DNA of 64,000 nucleotides. Origin: Opisthorchis felineus (taxonomy: Eukaryota > Platyhelminthes > Trematoda > Opisthorchiida > Opisthorchiidae). Made by a program: the position numbers and the translations under genes. This document shows positions 23,906 through 37,840 of the stretch, in pieces (within the stretch, counting starts at the first letter, position 1; each line of letters opens with the position of its first letter). The notes beneath the pieces are model-generated. The model did not search any database. It saw only the letters and a list, made by a program, of their open reading frames with translations, and had not been told where the DNA came from. The stretch covers positions 392,243 through 456,242 of the forward strand of contig SJOL01006434.1 of the NCBI GenBank assembly GCA_004794785.1, written 5' to 3'.

Positions 23906-26900
23906 CACCATAAGAAGATATAATTGCTTTTCTTATCATTCTACACGTCTTTAATCTGGCTTAAGTTACATTCTGGGGAGGAAAGTTGTTATGTGTATGG
24001 TTTTCCTTAGAGTTTGCCAAATCTGCTACACTAAGTTAACAGACCTAATAAGGTGAAGTTAGGCAAATATTTTGTCTCCAGTACCTGTGACCAGGCTATC
24101 ACCACATGTATCCGGTTGAGAAGTAGGTTTACATAGGGAAGAATTATGCATTATATCACTTGCTTTGCTATTGGAAAACCGTGGATTTGGCGTTTCTCTT
24201 TTTACGATCTGACATGTTTCATGGAGACTTCGTCCTGCAAATGAAGCCAATCTGTGCTGAAAAGCCGAGAAGAGCTGTACAGTTGTTTCATATTCATTGC
24301 GAGTCATTAGCAAAGCCCATCTCACGGAAAATTCACAGTCGTGAAACTACGAACTTTGGCTGGTAGTCTGAATACAACTGTTTGGTCACGAGCGCTTGAT
24401 TAAAAGTGTAACTAACTCACACTTAGACAGGATGCAGCACCATTCATCCTTCACAGGATCCGCATCACGTGATCACGTGTTAACTGGCCCCTCGAGTGGC
24501 GAAATGAGATGGGGTGAATTTGATTGTTCCTCTGAGCTACTTACAGATTGTTGGTAGCGTGGGTAGATTTAGTGTTCTAAACGAAGCCAATCCACGAAAA
24601 CATGTTCGCGGTTATCTGTTATTGTTCAGTGTGTTCAAGTGGAATATGGAGTCATTGTTGTATACAACTTCTCACTAAGAGCACTAAGAAAGTAACGCGA
24701 AGATTTGGTATCATATGAAAACACGAACGAAGAATATGGCCACCATGCTAATTCCACCACCAGTTGCATGACTGCCACGCCGTGGAAACTGCGTTCACCC
24801 TTGGTTTCTAATTGCCTATCTGTCTACTGGAGCACCTTGCATGAATGCGGTGAAAGCTGTTTATGTGGGACATTCATTAAACTGCACTTCCAAAGATGTA
24901 TATGTAGAGCTCCTGGAAAGCTACGGAGAGCGCGCAAACCACCAAGAAAATCATTTATTATGTAAAGAGTTCTTCTGTGAACGACTAATTGCTAAAAAAA
25001 CAGCTCTTGGCCATAATCTCCTCCAGTTAATAATAATACAGTACGCTCAGTTCATTCACGTTCAGTGTTGCAAATTCAATAACTTGCCATTAGAAATTCT
25101 ATGCTGTTGTTGAACAAACCTCTACCGACTTTTCGTTCGATCGTAAAGCTTCTAAAGAAAAATAAATATAAAAGCAAAAAATAGCCCGCGTTCATATTTT
25201 ACTGAGAGACTTTTATTGAAACAGTATGCGTCCAATTAAAATGCCCCCGATCACCCCTGTTTACTTCTGTGATCACGGGCCAGCTTTTTTCTGAGGATAG
25301 TTCTCCTGACGAACAATGTCACCAGCTTTATACGGCTTAGAACACAAACCCAAAGGAAATGCTGTTGCAGTGAGCTCCCTCTTAAATTGACCACTGAAAA
25401 ATAACCTTTTTATTAAGGTTTACCACATCTTGAAATTCTCACTTTGGAGGCTGTGTTAAGATTACCTCTGTTAATTTCAGCAGTCTACGGTATGTGGGAC
25501 AAACTAAATGTACCACTAGATTCCCGAATGAAAATTCGGTCTTCAAAGCCTAACAGTGGTCATTGTAGGTCTACCTATTACCTTCTTTTTGGCAGCACGT
25601 AAGCAGATTTCCTTGGAAAAGCATTGCTATCCAAAACTGACACTATCTATTTTATAAGTGGCTGCGCTTTAGCGCAGGCTCATATCGCATTGCTTAGTTA
25701 TTCATTTAAATGCATACCATGGCATAAATTTCTCAGCCTTACTTGACAGTGCGATAGCTCCCGCAGATTTAAACTAAGCATCGCAAATGTACAGTGTGTT
25801 GTCACAAGCGCTGATAACAAGGGATTGCTGCTAACAAGGCTACAGTTTAGATCTATGAAGACAAAACAGCCACATGATAATATCCAAACGGATGTTTTGC
25901 ATCATATTTCTCACTCCAAAATGAAGGAGAAATTTATCGCCGCCGGAAAGAGTATATTCCACTATCTAAAGAAGCACTGAATTTTTTTTCTGTCCTCCGT
26001 GCTCCCACCCGTTCCTCCTCCTTATAGAGGATCCGTCACGAAGACCAATCTGCTGAGGATATGTAATCCGGCCAGCTGAGTTTTCCCGCAGGCTACAGAA
26101 TCAAGAACAGTTGCTCATCGAATAGCAGGAGGATTTTGTTAAAACAGAAGATACAAACAACAAAACTAATGAGAATCGTTGACAGTATCTAAATTTTCCA
26201 CTGTTTCCTTGTTTACATTAATCTACCAATTATCAGAAAAGGAGTAAGTCAGTAAGTGAGTAAGTTTAACTCGTGCTTTGAATCTCAAGCCCTCAGATGG
26301 ACAGACCCAGAGTATTTGCCTACGTGTGCGAAATGCCACTCACCTGATGGTTTGCCCGAGGCTTACATGTTAAACTAGGTTTGATAGAATAGTTATTCGC
26401 CGAAATGCGACCTGTGGTAAACGAATGGGTCTGGTGGTTATTCAAAAACAGTATACTAACTGTTAACATACCTACATTGGCGCATACTCCATGAAGCTGC
26501 CACCAGGCACAAGCGAATAGGCTCAACAGATTTCGAAGTTTGTCCTTCCTTTTACAAACTTAAATGAATATTTGTGAAAGACACTCAATGAAATACATTC
26601 ATACTCAATGTAGCACTTGAAAAAGCGAACACCTTTCATTTAACTATTTGGTGGTGTCGACCGCAAGTGAGTGACTTCCGTGGGCTGGATATCGTCATTC
26701 TCTTGGACAGTAACGTACTGATTCTTGATCCTCTTAAAATCGTGGAGAAGGAAGATTTCCATAAAACGGCCTACGTTTCTATGAAAAACGGCCGAGGCCG
26801 AGGTGTCTTTATCTTTCAACATATTGGAGTAAACGCCTTTGGTGTGAGTTGCTATCAGTAATGTTGATTTAGCATATTCTACAGACTTTATCGAATACAA

Positions 26901-28879
26901 CTTGGGCACACAAACTTCAACAGCGCATTCAGAACGTGAATTTACAATGTGCCCACCACTGAAATGGGTTGCTTGGTATGTCCTTCAGGTTCCCTAGCCA
27001 CATGGAAGGAGTAGCATACGAACTTCAGTCAGGAAGACACTTGGTTTTGTGGTTGCATGTTCCATTTAACGTTAACGTGCCACTGCCTATCCCCCGGGAA
27101 CTATTCGCCAACGAGAGCCATAATTGGACAATACAACCTGTCTTGCTAGCCAGTGATTTTTAGTTGTAGCCACTTCAAACCTTAACTGCTTCGAAACTCA
27201 ACTGTGCATTTAACTTCAAATTTTCGTGAATCAAGTATGGTACGTGAGATGTATCGCCCCTCTTGGACTGTTCTTTAATTGAAGTCTTGTGAGCATATCC
27301 ATTAAAAGTGACCAGGCACCAAGGCATGATATCTTGTCCAGGCAAGTGGCGGTTGTAGTGGTGATGCATTGATAAGAAGTCTCACTTCAGACAAACTACA
27401 GGCATTCCATTGCTTCATAATTTACTATAATTAATTTTAAATGGGTCTGATAAGTGTTATCCGCTGGTGGTGATCTGCGACCGAACTGCTGTGTGCGAAA
27501 TAAGTCTGTTGAGAAATTCACACTATTCGACAGGTTAATTTAAAGACATTTTATTTGAGCCTAGTGTTCACAGCCTAGTGTTCACAGTGTTCGCATTAGG
27601 AAAACACATAGGTGAATTTTAAGCATGTGGTGGGATTTTCGAAGCTGTTGTTGCAGTTTCAGTACGGCAGTTCAGGGTCACCTTAGGCTCTACTTTTGGT
27701 TGCCAGGTGTTTTGGCTAATAATTACGTTTTCTAAGTAAAATCAGGTCATTCATTGGTGAAGTATCGTGTGTTTTATGTAAGTGGAAAAATTTATAAGTT
27801 AAAACTACTGTCCTGTACTACGTCGCGAAGAGACTGGACCTTATCTTAGTGCGACGGCTTGTATGCCTCAGTAACCCACTGCGCTGTACTACAGGATGCA
27901 TCTCTGAAACTCTAATACAGAGTTCAAGTACAGTTTTTGTAGCAGTTACACCCTAGTATATACCACTGCTGTATCACTGTCAGTGATGATGGTGACGGCT
28001 ACTAGTAAGAGTGATTTGCAGTAAGTAGAGAGAAATGATTGAAATAAGAGTACTACAAAAAAAAACAATAGAAATACCAATAATTATTGCAAATATTGCT
28101 ATACATGAAACATGAAATGCTAGTTAAACAGGATAACGGAGCAACTACCAAATTATGAGGAAGTCATGACAGATTTAAGTCGCAGGGGACTAAATGGGTG
28201 ATCTTTGATCAATTCTTAAAAACATGAGGACCGGAGGAAGTTAAAAAATTTAAGTAAAGAAAAATTTCGAGCGGGGGTTGGTTAATAGATAAAAACACCA
28301 TTAGGTTATGGGCATAAACTTTATGAGGGTACCTACCATAGAATCATCCATTCAAACAAATGAGCCATCATTATGTGAGTTCAACATAGTCTTTTCACTG
28401 ACAGTGGCCCTGAGGACTAAGTCCTCACAGTGAGAGGATGGTTGGGGGTTTCGATCAATTAGAACAAGTCCCTGGGACATGAACATTTCCTTTGGATGCA
28501 TTTCAAAGGTGAAAGAATAATAGATAAGGTGTTATCTCGAATAGTAAAGCGGTAATACACCATACGAAGATTCATGGAAGACAGTTGTATAGTGGAAATC
28601 GTGTCTTTATGCCGTACGACCAAGCTGAAGCAACAAGCATAAGCCATGAATCATCCAACTTCTACCGGCGTGATAGTCTGATTCATAACAACATTTGCAA
28701 ACAACACCTGCGCCATCTCACAACAGCAGATGATAATCATACATATTAATGGGTCGATAACCGTCGATACTTGCTTATGTATGTTTACTTACCACTTCGT
28801 CTCTGAGCAAACAGAACTGCCTTCCACATATTCCCAAGTTAATTCCACTAAGGAAGATCACTTTCAAGATTTAAGGCTA
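23906..28879. other. Intergenic, nothing recognised apart from one SINE
   Basis: Apart from the SINE at 24.2 kb I see only short frames. Overlapping frames near 26.64-26.91 kb on both strands resemble no family. Confidence 0.4.
24222..24465 (-). mobile_element. tRNA-related SINE, family 2
   Basis: The minus strand carries the same body (TTTTCAGCACAGATTGGCTT) and the upstream block (CTGTCTAAGTGTGAGTTAG). It lies just beyond the polyadenylation signal of the plus-strand gene. Confidence 0.55.
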
Positions 28880-30030
28880 AGGGTGTGTTAAGAAGAGGTT
28901 GGACGCTGGATGTGAAGTGCGACACCATTCTCTAGGCTTTGCCAGTTAGTTGTGCTGTGGATTATAGCTGAGTGCGGATTGAAAACTACTGGCGCCATAT
29001 ATTCCTCGAGTGATGGCGTCTGGATCACAGGCACAAGAAGAGTGAAGTCTGAAATAGCTGAGATCGTCCTTGGCATTTTTGGACGCACGACCACGCTTGA
29101 GTCTTATAGGTGAGTTTCAGAGGCATACTTTCCTTTTAAAAGGGTATAATTTCTGGCCAAGCGTTGTTGGAAGCTGAAAGCTCCTGTGCAGAAAGGATCC
29201 TGGGGATCTGGCAAATTTCTGTTTTGTCTATTGTTAATGGACAGCGGAGTGTATAAGACATATCGGTCAGAAAACTGACAATCAAATGATCCGGCAAAAT
29301 GTTTTGTATGGTGGAAAAAGGTTGGAGGGAAAAATCGGTGGAGAGAGAACTATGCGCGTAAACAATGCTTCCGCGTCGCCCAGACAGAGGGAGAAAGTTT
29401 GGATGATGTACCCCACCTTGAAGCTTTGACTCAAAAGTCTGACGCGCAAGACAGCAACGGGATGTAGCGTTTTATTCAGGGATACATCCCCTGGTCTCTG
29501 ACTCGAAAGTCTGACCTGCGAAGTAACGGGCATTACGTTTTTCTTGGGGAACCCTGCCACGAGCCGATGACCCAATAGTCTGTCTTGCTCGGCTGCAGGA
29601 GATTGGCCGAACCCAAGAGCGCATGAAATAAGACATAGATGTCTCACCGGTGCTTCTGCACACAGCAGACCCTTTTAGAGCCGAAGGGAGCTCATTGCAG
29701 GGTTTAGATGTTTCCCGTCGTAGTGGACAACTGTCCAGCGGTCATGGTCAACCGTTGGGCGATCGGAGCGTGTGGTTTTCAGGACATCGCTGCTTTCATT
29801 AATATGGATATTCTGGTCACCTGAAGAAAAGGCTTTACTGCCTTCTTAATCCTATCCCAGAGGGCAGCAGTAATTTACCCCACAGCGCCTCGTAATACAG
29901 TTACTCGCAATAGGGTATCCCACTGCCCTTTGGTCTTCGTGGCATGGTTGCACCTTGTGGAACCAAGTTCCAGCCAGAGTAGCCCGCGGGATCACTGCAG
30001 CACTGACGCGACCACTCCGTCAAAAAGGTA
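28880..30030 (-). mobile_element. RTE-like retrotransposon 5' fragment
   Basis: On the minus strand, about 30030-29282 matches the 5' region at 53.52-54.18 kb: CTGGCTGGAACT, the AGGAAGCCA-type block, the gataggagtgtcaag-like block and the 70-bp repeats. Positions 29105-28900 then match the start of the endonuclease ORF: SETHL for SETRI, SSVVVRPKMPRTIS for [13 protein letters not shown], and a DFTL/HFTL block. The copy is heavily mutated, with stops and frameshifts, and homology fades below about 28880. Confidence 0.65.
29428..29590 (-). repeat. Three tandem ~70-bp units (minus-strand copy)
   Basis: Three copies of the GTCAGACTTTTGAGTCA-type motif on the minus strand end at about 29443, 29515 and 29583, with spacings 72 and 68. 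This is the same arrangement as at 53.9 kb. Confidence 0.6.
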
Positions 30031-33000
30031 CTTTAGGTTGGGATTTCGGGAATCAGCCAAAACAAGCCTGCTTTGAGGGATAGTCTTTCGTTAACCAAGT
30101 CCCTTCCAAGAATACGAAGAGTGATGACATCCAAACGAACCGTCTACCCACGGTACCAGAAGCACGTCAGAATCTGTAACCTATTCTTTGAAGAAATAGT
30201 CAGCATTTCTGCGACAGCCGTTATATAAAACACAGGGCCAAACACGAATCCCATAGTGACTCCAAAACCAAAACCACTCTACCACTTGCATTGGGGGCAG
30301 TTACATAATAATGTATTAGATGCTATTCAGCTACAGCAGTATTATGTATCCACTGAGATGCATTAAAATAAATTTCAAACAATATGACAGAAGCCCCTTC
30401 CCTCAATTGCCTCAAACTCCGGTACTTTCTCGATAATTCTCCAAAACCGTGATCATGATACTAGAGGAACTTTTTATGGATGAAATAGTCAAAAACATTT
30501 CTAAGCATCCATCTGTCCTCGAAAATTAACCTGCTTGGTTGTGGTCTTTTCCGTAGGGCCATCAGTCTGTATAAAATAGCAGCTTTTGGCTCGGGAAAAC
30601 TTCGCTAAACGTGTCTGTTTACTGCGCGGCATTTTTATTTATTTTATTTCTTATTTGCTGTTAGTATTTTTCCTCCTTTTATAAAGGAGGCTGTTTTCGG
30701 AATGCTTCACGGACTGGTTTTTGGCCACTTTCAAATAAGACATTCTCAATCAATATTTATCTTCTCCACGGCCTGAAAAGTATTGGTCGCCATCGATTTA
30801 GCTGCTATGAATTTACTCTTCATAGAAGTCAGTGCACACCTGATCGAGTTAAGGTTCACAAATCTGGTCCCACACACAATTGGGCTGGTGCACTGATCAG
30901 CTATTCCGCTGGCAAAATAATAGCCCATAAGTGTCACACGAAATACTGTGACCGGTCGAGGATAAGGGAGTTGATTTCAGCAAATATAAATAGATGTTGT
31001 GATGCTTTATTTGAAACTCACGTACGCTCATCGATTCTGTTCGACGACCATACAAAAAGTAACATCTAATGTGGACATAATGATAAATAGACACGTTCCG
31101 GTCAAAAGTTCCCTTCAGAAATGATAATCGCTGGATGTGTAGCAATGACATTGGGGGATATCTGGCGTCTTCATCTAATGGGATTTGATGTTGTCTGGAT
31201 GGTGAAAGAAAATAATGAGAGAAAAAAGGAATATCTCGCGATGTATGGTATCAAACGAACTTGGAATAAACTGGAGATTATTGATTCCAATTCAACGGAC
31301 AGTACCATTTTCCAGTTCACGAAATGTAGCTAGAAGCGGTCTTTGGTCAACGACGTATTTTGAGCAGCTATTTTTTGACCCTATTGCTACGCTCTCACAC
31401 ATTTCAAAGGTAAATCAAGAAACCTACGAGACTCAAAACTAATTTGCTGCCCAAAATGTTGTCTCTAGTCAAGTTTCATCAATCTCCACTGTGTTCTCGG
31501 GACGTTTCCAATGTCAAACAGCTCGAACTATTGCAAATCATAACACTATTTAATAAACCTTCACAAAGGTGCAGACTGGCGGCATCGTGTATTTCTTTTA
31601 GGCGTCCACGTGACCCGGCAAACTTAGTTGCTTTACTGGATTCGACATTTCTGGCCACACTCGTGTGTGCACTTCACAAGCAGGCCTTAAAAGTGTGCAT
31701 AACAAAAACTTTTTTCAACGAAAACTACTCATAAGTTTGCTGAAAACCCTTCGATGATGAAAATGGTGCATCGCAAGCTGGGATACCGAATATGATCAGG
31801 ATTAGTACGGACCAGCAGTTCACTAGGGATGCTTATTAATCCAAACACTATTGCTCGTCTGATAAACTAAATCACTTCCGGGAAACGCATCTGTAATGCA
31901 CTCCTTCGGAGCCCTGAATGTTGTGTATACCAGGAGAGCGCATTTTGGATGTTCTGGAGTTATGTTTATCCATACTACACTATTTTGAGCTAGAGAAGTA
32001 GTGCGTGGTTTGTTGGAATCAACATTCAATAGCACACGCTATTTTTATGAAAACATCGTCCTATTGCGTCCTTGATTCTAGACAGACGACCACTAATAAA
32101 CCTGATTATTGAACTTAACACTCTAGCATATCAAAATCTGTCAAGGCGGGACAGTAGTTCTAGCTGGACAGGGTTCTACCACGCCCACTGATACAGTACT
32201 ACCATCCGTACTCGTAGAATCTGATCGTATAGCACAAGTGCGGGCTACGAAATAAAATGTAACGACTAAACGAAGGTTCACATGTGTCAAACGGCCTTGG
32301 GTTTGCACCCCAGAATCGTTGTGTAAATAGATGGCCAATAAAAATAGATTAATATCGGATGATAGTTCGATACTCGGTGACGGGGGGGGGCACGAACTGG
32401 ACCCGGGGCAAAGAAGAGTCGGAAAATGTGTTAGTTTTTCCGACCAGTGCCAAGATTCACCAAAAAAAGCGTATGGTGGCTGATCCAGCATCCTAGCGTG
32501 AATTCAAAAGAGGGCGCAGAACTGGCAAGTGTGTGAAGAGCGGTCTTAGATCAACCGGGGTGACACGCGGCAACCTGTGGTTACCAGTGAGATGTTCCGA
32601 GGAGGCAGGGTAATATCCACTTGGTGTATCCGACCCCAGTATAGTTGTCTTAGTTCCCCCCGGCCCACACAGATCAGCAAAATTGGCAAATGCTACCCAG
32701 GAGAATTCCAATACAATGCACTAAACCAGAAAACCAGGGCTTCAAAACCATATTCAGTTTGTTGGTAATTTCCCTCCCCCTAACCGATCTGTCACAAATG
32801 TTATTCATCAGCACTAAGGAGCAGCAAATTCTAAGTAAGAGTCAGCACTGATTAGGCTGGCTAGCTAAAAGAGACCTCTGTCTACCTCAAACCCGATGAA
32901 CCTTATACCCTGTTCACTTGGCTTGACAGTGCATTTGAATTGAAAACGATACGTTTCCCAGCAATAAATCCACTGATTGCTTCCCAAATCTCTCTAAAAC

Positions 33001-34634
33001 TGTACTTGTTACTTTGTTTGGAAGCCATCCATCTCGGGCATATTTAATAATTCAGCGCAATGCAGATTTAAACATTCCGTCGCCCGTTTATTATTTTCCC
33101 TGCACGTCTGTTCCGAAAATCAGGGCTCCAGCAGTATTGAATGTCTGGATAACTTCAGCTGATCTCATTTACGAGGTTAGTTGTGCACAGCTGCATTCTC
33201 ATCCAGTCAATTATGTCTTCTAGGAAGTTATACTCATAGTTGAATGAACGTCACCCCACTTTGTGACCTGTTCCACCACACCCTGAAATCAGTTCAGTTT
33301 TTTATAGTGACTTCGTGTTTTCCCCTACATGAATGGGCACCCATGTATCATGAATTGTATATGAGCCAGTTAACCGGCCCTGGTGGCTGATAGTCACCCA
33401 CGAATTCGAGGATTTCCTTCTCATTCATTATTATCTGGAAGCTCTAGGACTTCTGAATTATGTCCACAACTTGCAGACCATAGGAAATGAGATCAGGGAA
33501 ACTGAAACACCTGAGGTGTTGGGAACAAGTAAATGAACTTTACGCATCTTGTTTCGAAAACCTACTCGGAGATACATTCACACTGGGCTTAAACACTCAG
33601 CACGCATAAGTAATTATTTAAAAACAGTATACGCTCGCCATATATTGTCTAGTTCTCATGATAGAGGCGGCCGCGTCAGGTCGCAATCTACTACCTTCAC
33701 CAAAACTTAGAGAGGTCAGCTTTGACAGCTTTTTACTTAATGGAGATTTATCAATTTTATGTGATCTATTGGTAGTCCGTAAACAAAAATGCGTTGTAAG
33801 CACTATTCAAAAACCTTTATAAGGTAAAAGCCACTCTTCTCTTGGATGAAGTGACCTTTAGTTCCCGTGTCCGTTTTTGAAGGTCGTTGCTTGCAAAACT
33901 TCTGTCCAAAGTGACGCAATAAGGGGAAATGTAACTTCACAACTTTCCAACGCACTCACCTTCCGGTTTCAAACAAACGTTAAGGCTACAAAATAGAATT
34001 TGGGTTTGGAGAGTGATTAGGTTAATTGTCACCCCGCATAATCCCTTGTAAAAAGCACTTGGCCTCAAAACCTGTGACCAGCTGTGTGAAATCTGCTCAG
34101 TGGGATATGAATGCCAATAAATACATAGAAGTTTAAGGATGTAGCTGCTGAGTCTAAATGATAAATGGCTGAACTTTTAGACCGCTTACTAGCATAAGTG
34201 TCAGTATGCCCGGGTAAATTTCAAGAGATGTCCCAATCAGATTAAAGAGTTAGTCAAGTTCTGCTGAACGGCAAGAGACCTAAGGATGACTAGGCGTGAG
34301 GTTAAAGAGTCCTGTTAGGTACCCAACTATTCAGTAAAACGCAAACCCTCTAGATGGCAATACGGAGCATCGCCCCATCCACTGATACTTGAAAATTTCG
34401 ACGAATTCTACTGTAACATACCTACTAAGACGTCAGGAGGCGGTGATGTTACAAAGGCATGGATACGCACTTGCCACAGGGACATATGTGTTTGCAGTGT
34501 GTGTGGACCTGAAAGATACTTAGTCCTTATTGGAAGTTAGGAATATTTTACTCAAAGCTATTACTTCCAAGCTGAATTCCCCAAGACGTGATGTTTGTTG
34601 AGTGACCAATCATAGATATATTGGGCAAACTACA
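30031..34634. other. Intergenic, nothing recognised
   Basis: Frames at 31.1-31.7 kb and 32.1-32.7 kb are open for up to 116 codons but match no family and lack splice or start context. The poly-G tract at 32.38 kb lies here. Confidence 0.35.
32382..32390. repeat. Poly-G tract (9 G)
   Basis: Nine guanines in a row in an intergenic stretch with no gene. Confidence 0.8.
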
Positions 34635-34663
34635 TTATATATATATATATATATATATATATA
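34635..34663. repeat. (TA)n microsatellite
   Basis: About 14 TA units directly upstream of the retrotransposon 5' fragment at 34.69 kb. Confidence 0.9.
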
Positions 34664-34689
34664 ATGTGCAGAACACCGGCTGTTACCTT

Positions 34690-35045
34690 GTCATGGTGGT
34701 CGTGTTTAACTGCTTCAATGAGCCTGCAGGCTGGACTGTCTGGAGCTTGTTTCCTCAGTGCTTCATCATGCCAGGAAGGCCAACTGAGAGCGATCACACA
34801 AAGAGCAGTGAGCCCGTGCTACGAGCAACTGTAGCACCTGAAGACAAAGTTGCATGGAATGCTTCAGCAGAAGTGTGAGGATGGTAATATTATTTCCAAA
34901 ACCCACCAGCATTTCCATAATTATGCACGTAGTGATACAGCCTTCCTCAAAGGGTCAAAGTTTTCGAAAACGTCGGTCTTAAATGCGCATACTCAGATGG
35001 CCCAACGGCCGGCGGTGTCCGACGGTGGATTATTTTATACGGTCG
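34690..35045 (+). mobile_element. RTE-like retrotransposon 5'-region fragment
   Basis: The sequence from GCAGGCTGGACTGTCTGGAG through CATCATGCCAGGAAGGCCAA, CCAGCATTTCCATAATTATG and GCCTTCCTCAAAGGGTC follows the order of blocks at 53.56-53.83 kb. Homology is lost after about 35045, before the 70-bp repeats and endonuclease. An AT dinucleotide tract lies just upstream. Confidence 0.55.
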
Positions 35046-37127
35046 AAATAATGTCAAGAGCCAAATATGGCGTGAGGCTCAAAATGCGTCTGCTGTACGC
35101 AGCAGATTGGGATTCAGACAAATATGGCTCACTCTCTGCGTCCAAGGGCTGAGTAGGTCATCTCCAACCAAGCGAAGCAGGTCTTCGAGTCGCTGCTTTC
35201 GAAGGAGATGTTTCAGTAAGAGAGAATCAACCATAGGATTACTGCTCGCTCGATGAACCCAAAGAATCAGGAACAGCCTAGCGTTATTGAAGAGTTGAAA
35301 ACTTAAGTTAACAACCCAAAACAAAAAAGTGAAGACAACAGCTTCGATCCGGACTGTGAGAGCTTAGATCCATTCTCCACAGGAATGGAAGCGAGGGACG
35401 CGAATAGCGTAGAGGCTTTGAAACGCTGTCATGATGATGCAGCTTCTCTCGGCAAAATCCGGCTGTAGATAGAAAAAATTACAAGAAAGCTAGGCGCGCA
35501 TTCCATTTGGCTGGAATCTCACAGAATAGTCGACGGGGACTTGGCGTTAGATTTACAGCGGCTGATCATACGAATGGAAAAAAAGTGCATCAGCACGATG
35601 GTAATGACTATCCATCTTCAAAAGTCCTACACTGTCTACCACTTTTGTCAGTGAGTATGCTCTCAAGAAGCTGAGCATGAAGAATTGAACGAGCAGTTGT
35701 CATCTGTCATTACATCTTTTGGGTCAGCCGATCCTCTGTCTCTCACTGATGATCTTAATGCTCAAATGAAGATGGAAGGGTTGATCGGGCCGTTCGAAAT
35801 CGGGGCCGTAAAGATGCGTGCGACAATCCAGCTTACCATCACTAATACATGGTTCAGTGCTAAGAAACCGCTCGCCGAGCGTCGGTGCATCAAGCGAGTG
35901 GACATTGATACCATTTGAATTATAATCTTGTTCGTCAAGGAGATTACAGATTTCACATAACAAAGAGGGTGCGCGGTGTTAACTACAAAATGGTCATGCA
36001 TTGATGCGGTCCAAAGTGCTACTGACCCTTGAGGAGACCCCTCGAGAGAAGAATTTATTATCAACCAGGCTGAACGTCAAGCAGTTATTGGGCCAACTAA
36101 CATTACGGAATTTCCTAGGGGCTGCCAGTCACATGCTGTCCACTCAGATGGTGCTACACACATTGAAAGAACAAAGAACTTCGATCAAGGAATATGTCAA
36201 GTTGGCTGCGATTAAAACCGCTGATTCCAAAAAGCGGACTTTCTTCGTGAAGACTATGCATTTACACCTTTTCTGGTTGATGAGGAGAACATGACTTTCA
36301 TGAAAATATCTCAGGAAACGTCATATTCACTAACCCGAGGACAGCTTTCGGATGCGAGCACCAAGCATTTGAACCATCAGCGCAGATTTAAGAACGAATG
36401 AAGGTTTAAAAGAAGTCAAAATATCTAATCCTGTGCAGATCGACGATATCAAAAGTTTTTGAAGCACTTATAAAAATATAAGGACTGAAAACCTAATATC
36501 TTCGGTAGATCCACGGTATAAGGAAAGTGCAAACAGTTCGTAAGTCCAAAGATATCCCTCAACATTACTTTAGGATCCATCCAACTTGGATTTAGATTGC
36601 AGATTAGGTGTTTTCAAGCAAACTGCAAGCAAATTCACAAGCTCGGAGAACAGGTCAACAGCCACCTGCTCTAAAACTAACTGGCGCTCAGGAAATACCA
36701 AGTTTTTGACATATTGCCTAGATTCAGATCTTCACAGTTGCCTTGTGAAGATGGACCCCCTAATTCACCTAAGAATGTTGAACTGCGAATTACGAAAACA
36801 GAAATTATAAACAGGGAAGATGGATTAACTACGGAGACGTTCGGATTAGGTGGACCGATGCCGGAACACTAGATTTTTCCACCTGGTCTGCACAATCTGC
36901 GTGGGGGAAAACGCTTTATAGAGTTAAAGGACGCTGCGTTCATGCCACTATTCCAAGGAAATGGAGACTGACAGAAAAAGGGAAGCTATAAAGTAATCAG
37001 ATTCTCTGTACTGCAGCTAAAGTTCTGGTCTGCATTTTCTTCAAACGACTGAGCACTGATGTTCTGGAATATCTCTTTTTCATTTGAGAGTTCGCCACTC
37101 TAGAGGCCAGTCAGCGAGTGTGCGCAC
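35046..37127. other. Intergenic, probably decayed repeat
   Basis: Several short frames (35.69-36.29 kb and 36.59 kb) sit between mobile-element fragments. They may be the remains of one element, but I could not assign them to a family. Confidence 0.35.
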
Positions 37128-37365
37128 ATGATTTGGATCCCATGATTTAAGGATGAGAGACGCTACACCCTGTATAAATGCGAGTTAATCACACTACTAA
37201 TCAGTTGCGTGTAGCCGAAAGGTTATTCGTCCAAAATGATAGCCGGGAGGTCTTGGGTTCGACACCCCCTGGAATTTCGTGAGATGAGCACTTCACCTAC
37301 AGGAGGAGAATATTCCTGAGGAAGCATGTGGATTCCGAAGCTGGTCCAGCACGATTACCCTTATT
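37128..37365 (+). mobile_element. tRNA-related SINE, family 2
   Basis: It shows the upstream block (GAGAGACGCTACACCCTGTA), the tRNA-like head (GTAGCCGAAAGGTTATTCGT, TGGGTTCGACACC) and the start of the body (TTTCGTGAGATGAGCACTTC). It lies just before the LINE relic at 37.44 kb. Confidence 0.55.
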
Positions 37366-37439
37366 TTCGCGAGAAAAGTGACTGCGTTAGGATCGATCGT
37401 TACACGCACCGTTCGTGGGCCCCACAAAAGCCTCTAACT

Positions 37440-37840
37440 GAGTGAGCAGAGAGGTGTTGTGGATGGCACGTCAAAAGCTCAGTTGCCACGGGAAAACTAC
37501 CAGTACTATCAAGCTCCTTGACTCAGGTATAAAGACCCGAGTACGGGTCACTGGGACCGCCACCATTACTTTCGAGGTTATGCTGAGTTGTAGCCCAATT
37601 TTGTTCGCTTTGTATCTGACTACCATACTTGTAGAAGTGTTTCGAGACCTCGAAGATGATGTATCAATCCCGCACCGTCCAGACGGTCATATCTTCAAAT
37701 TGCAGCGCGCTATGGCGAATGTAAAAATGCACGAGTCAAAAACTTGTACGCTGCTTCTTACGGTACCACTCTGCAAACTTTACAACCGATACCGAACAAA
37801 GTGCTCGGGTTATCCTGGCAAACGGCCGCCTACATAAAAA
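37440..37840 (+). pseudogene. Reverse-transcriptase relic of a second LINE family
   Basis: The open frame contains VSREVLWMARQKLSC (for V(D/N)REVLW), IKLLDSGIKTRVRV, a degraded VKQGC block (EVMLSCSPILFALYL) and LTTILVEVFRDLEDDVSI then PHRPDGHIFKLQR, matching the IRYRxDGxxFNLxRL block of a common LINE type distinct from the RTE copies above. The catalytic FADD segment appears as LLLTVP, so it is dead. A SINE lies immediately upstream. Confidence 0.6.

Noticed and set aside
26640..26909. Overlapping open frames on both strands as an antisense gene pair
   Set aside because: Both are under 90 codons, lack family similarity and have no supporting splice or polyadenylation signals.
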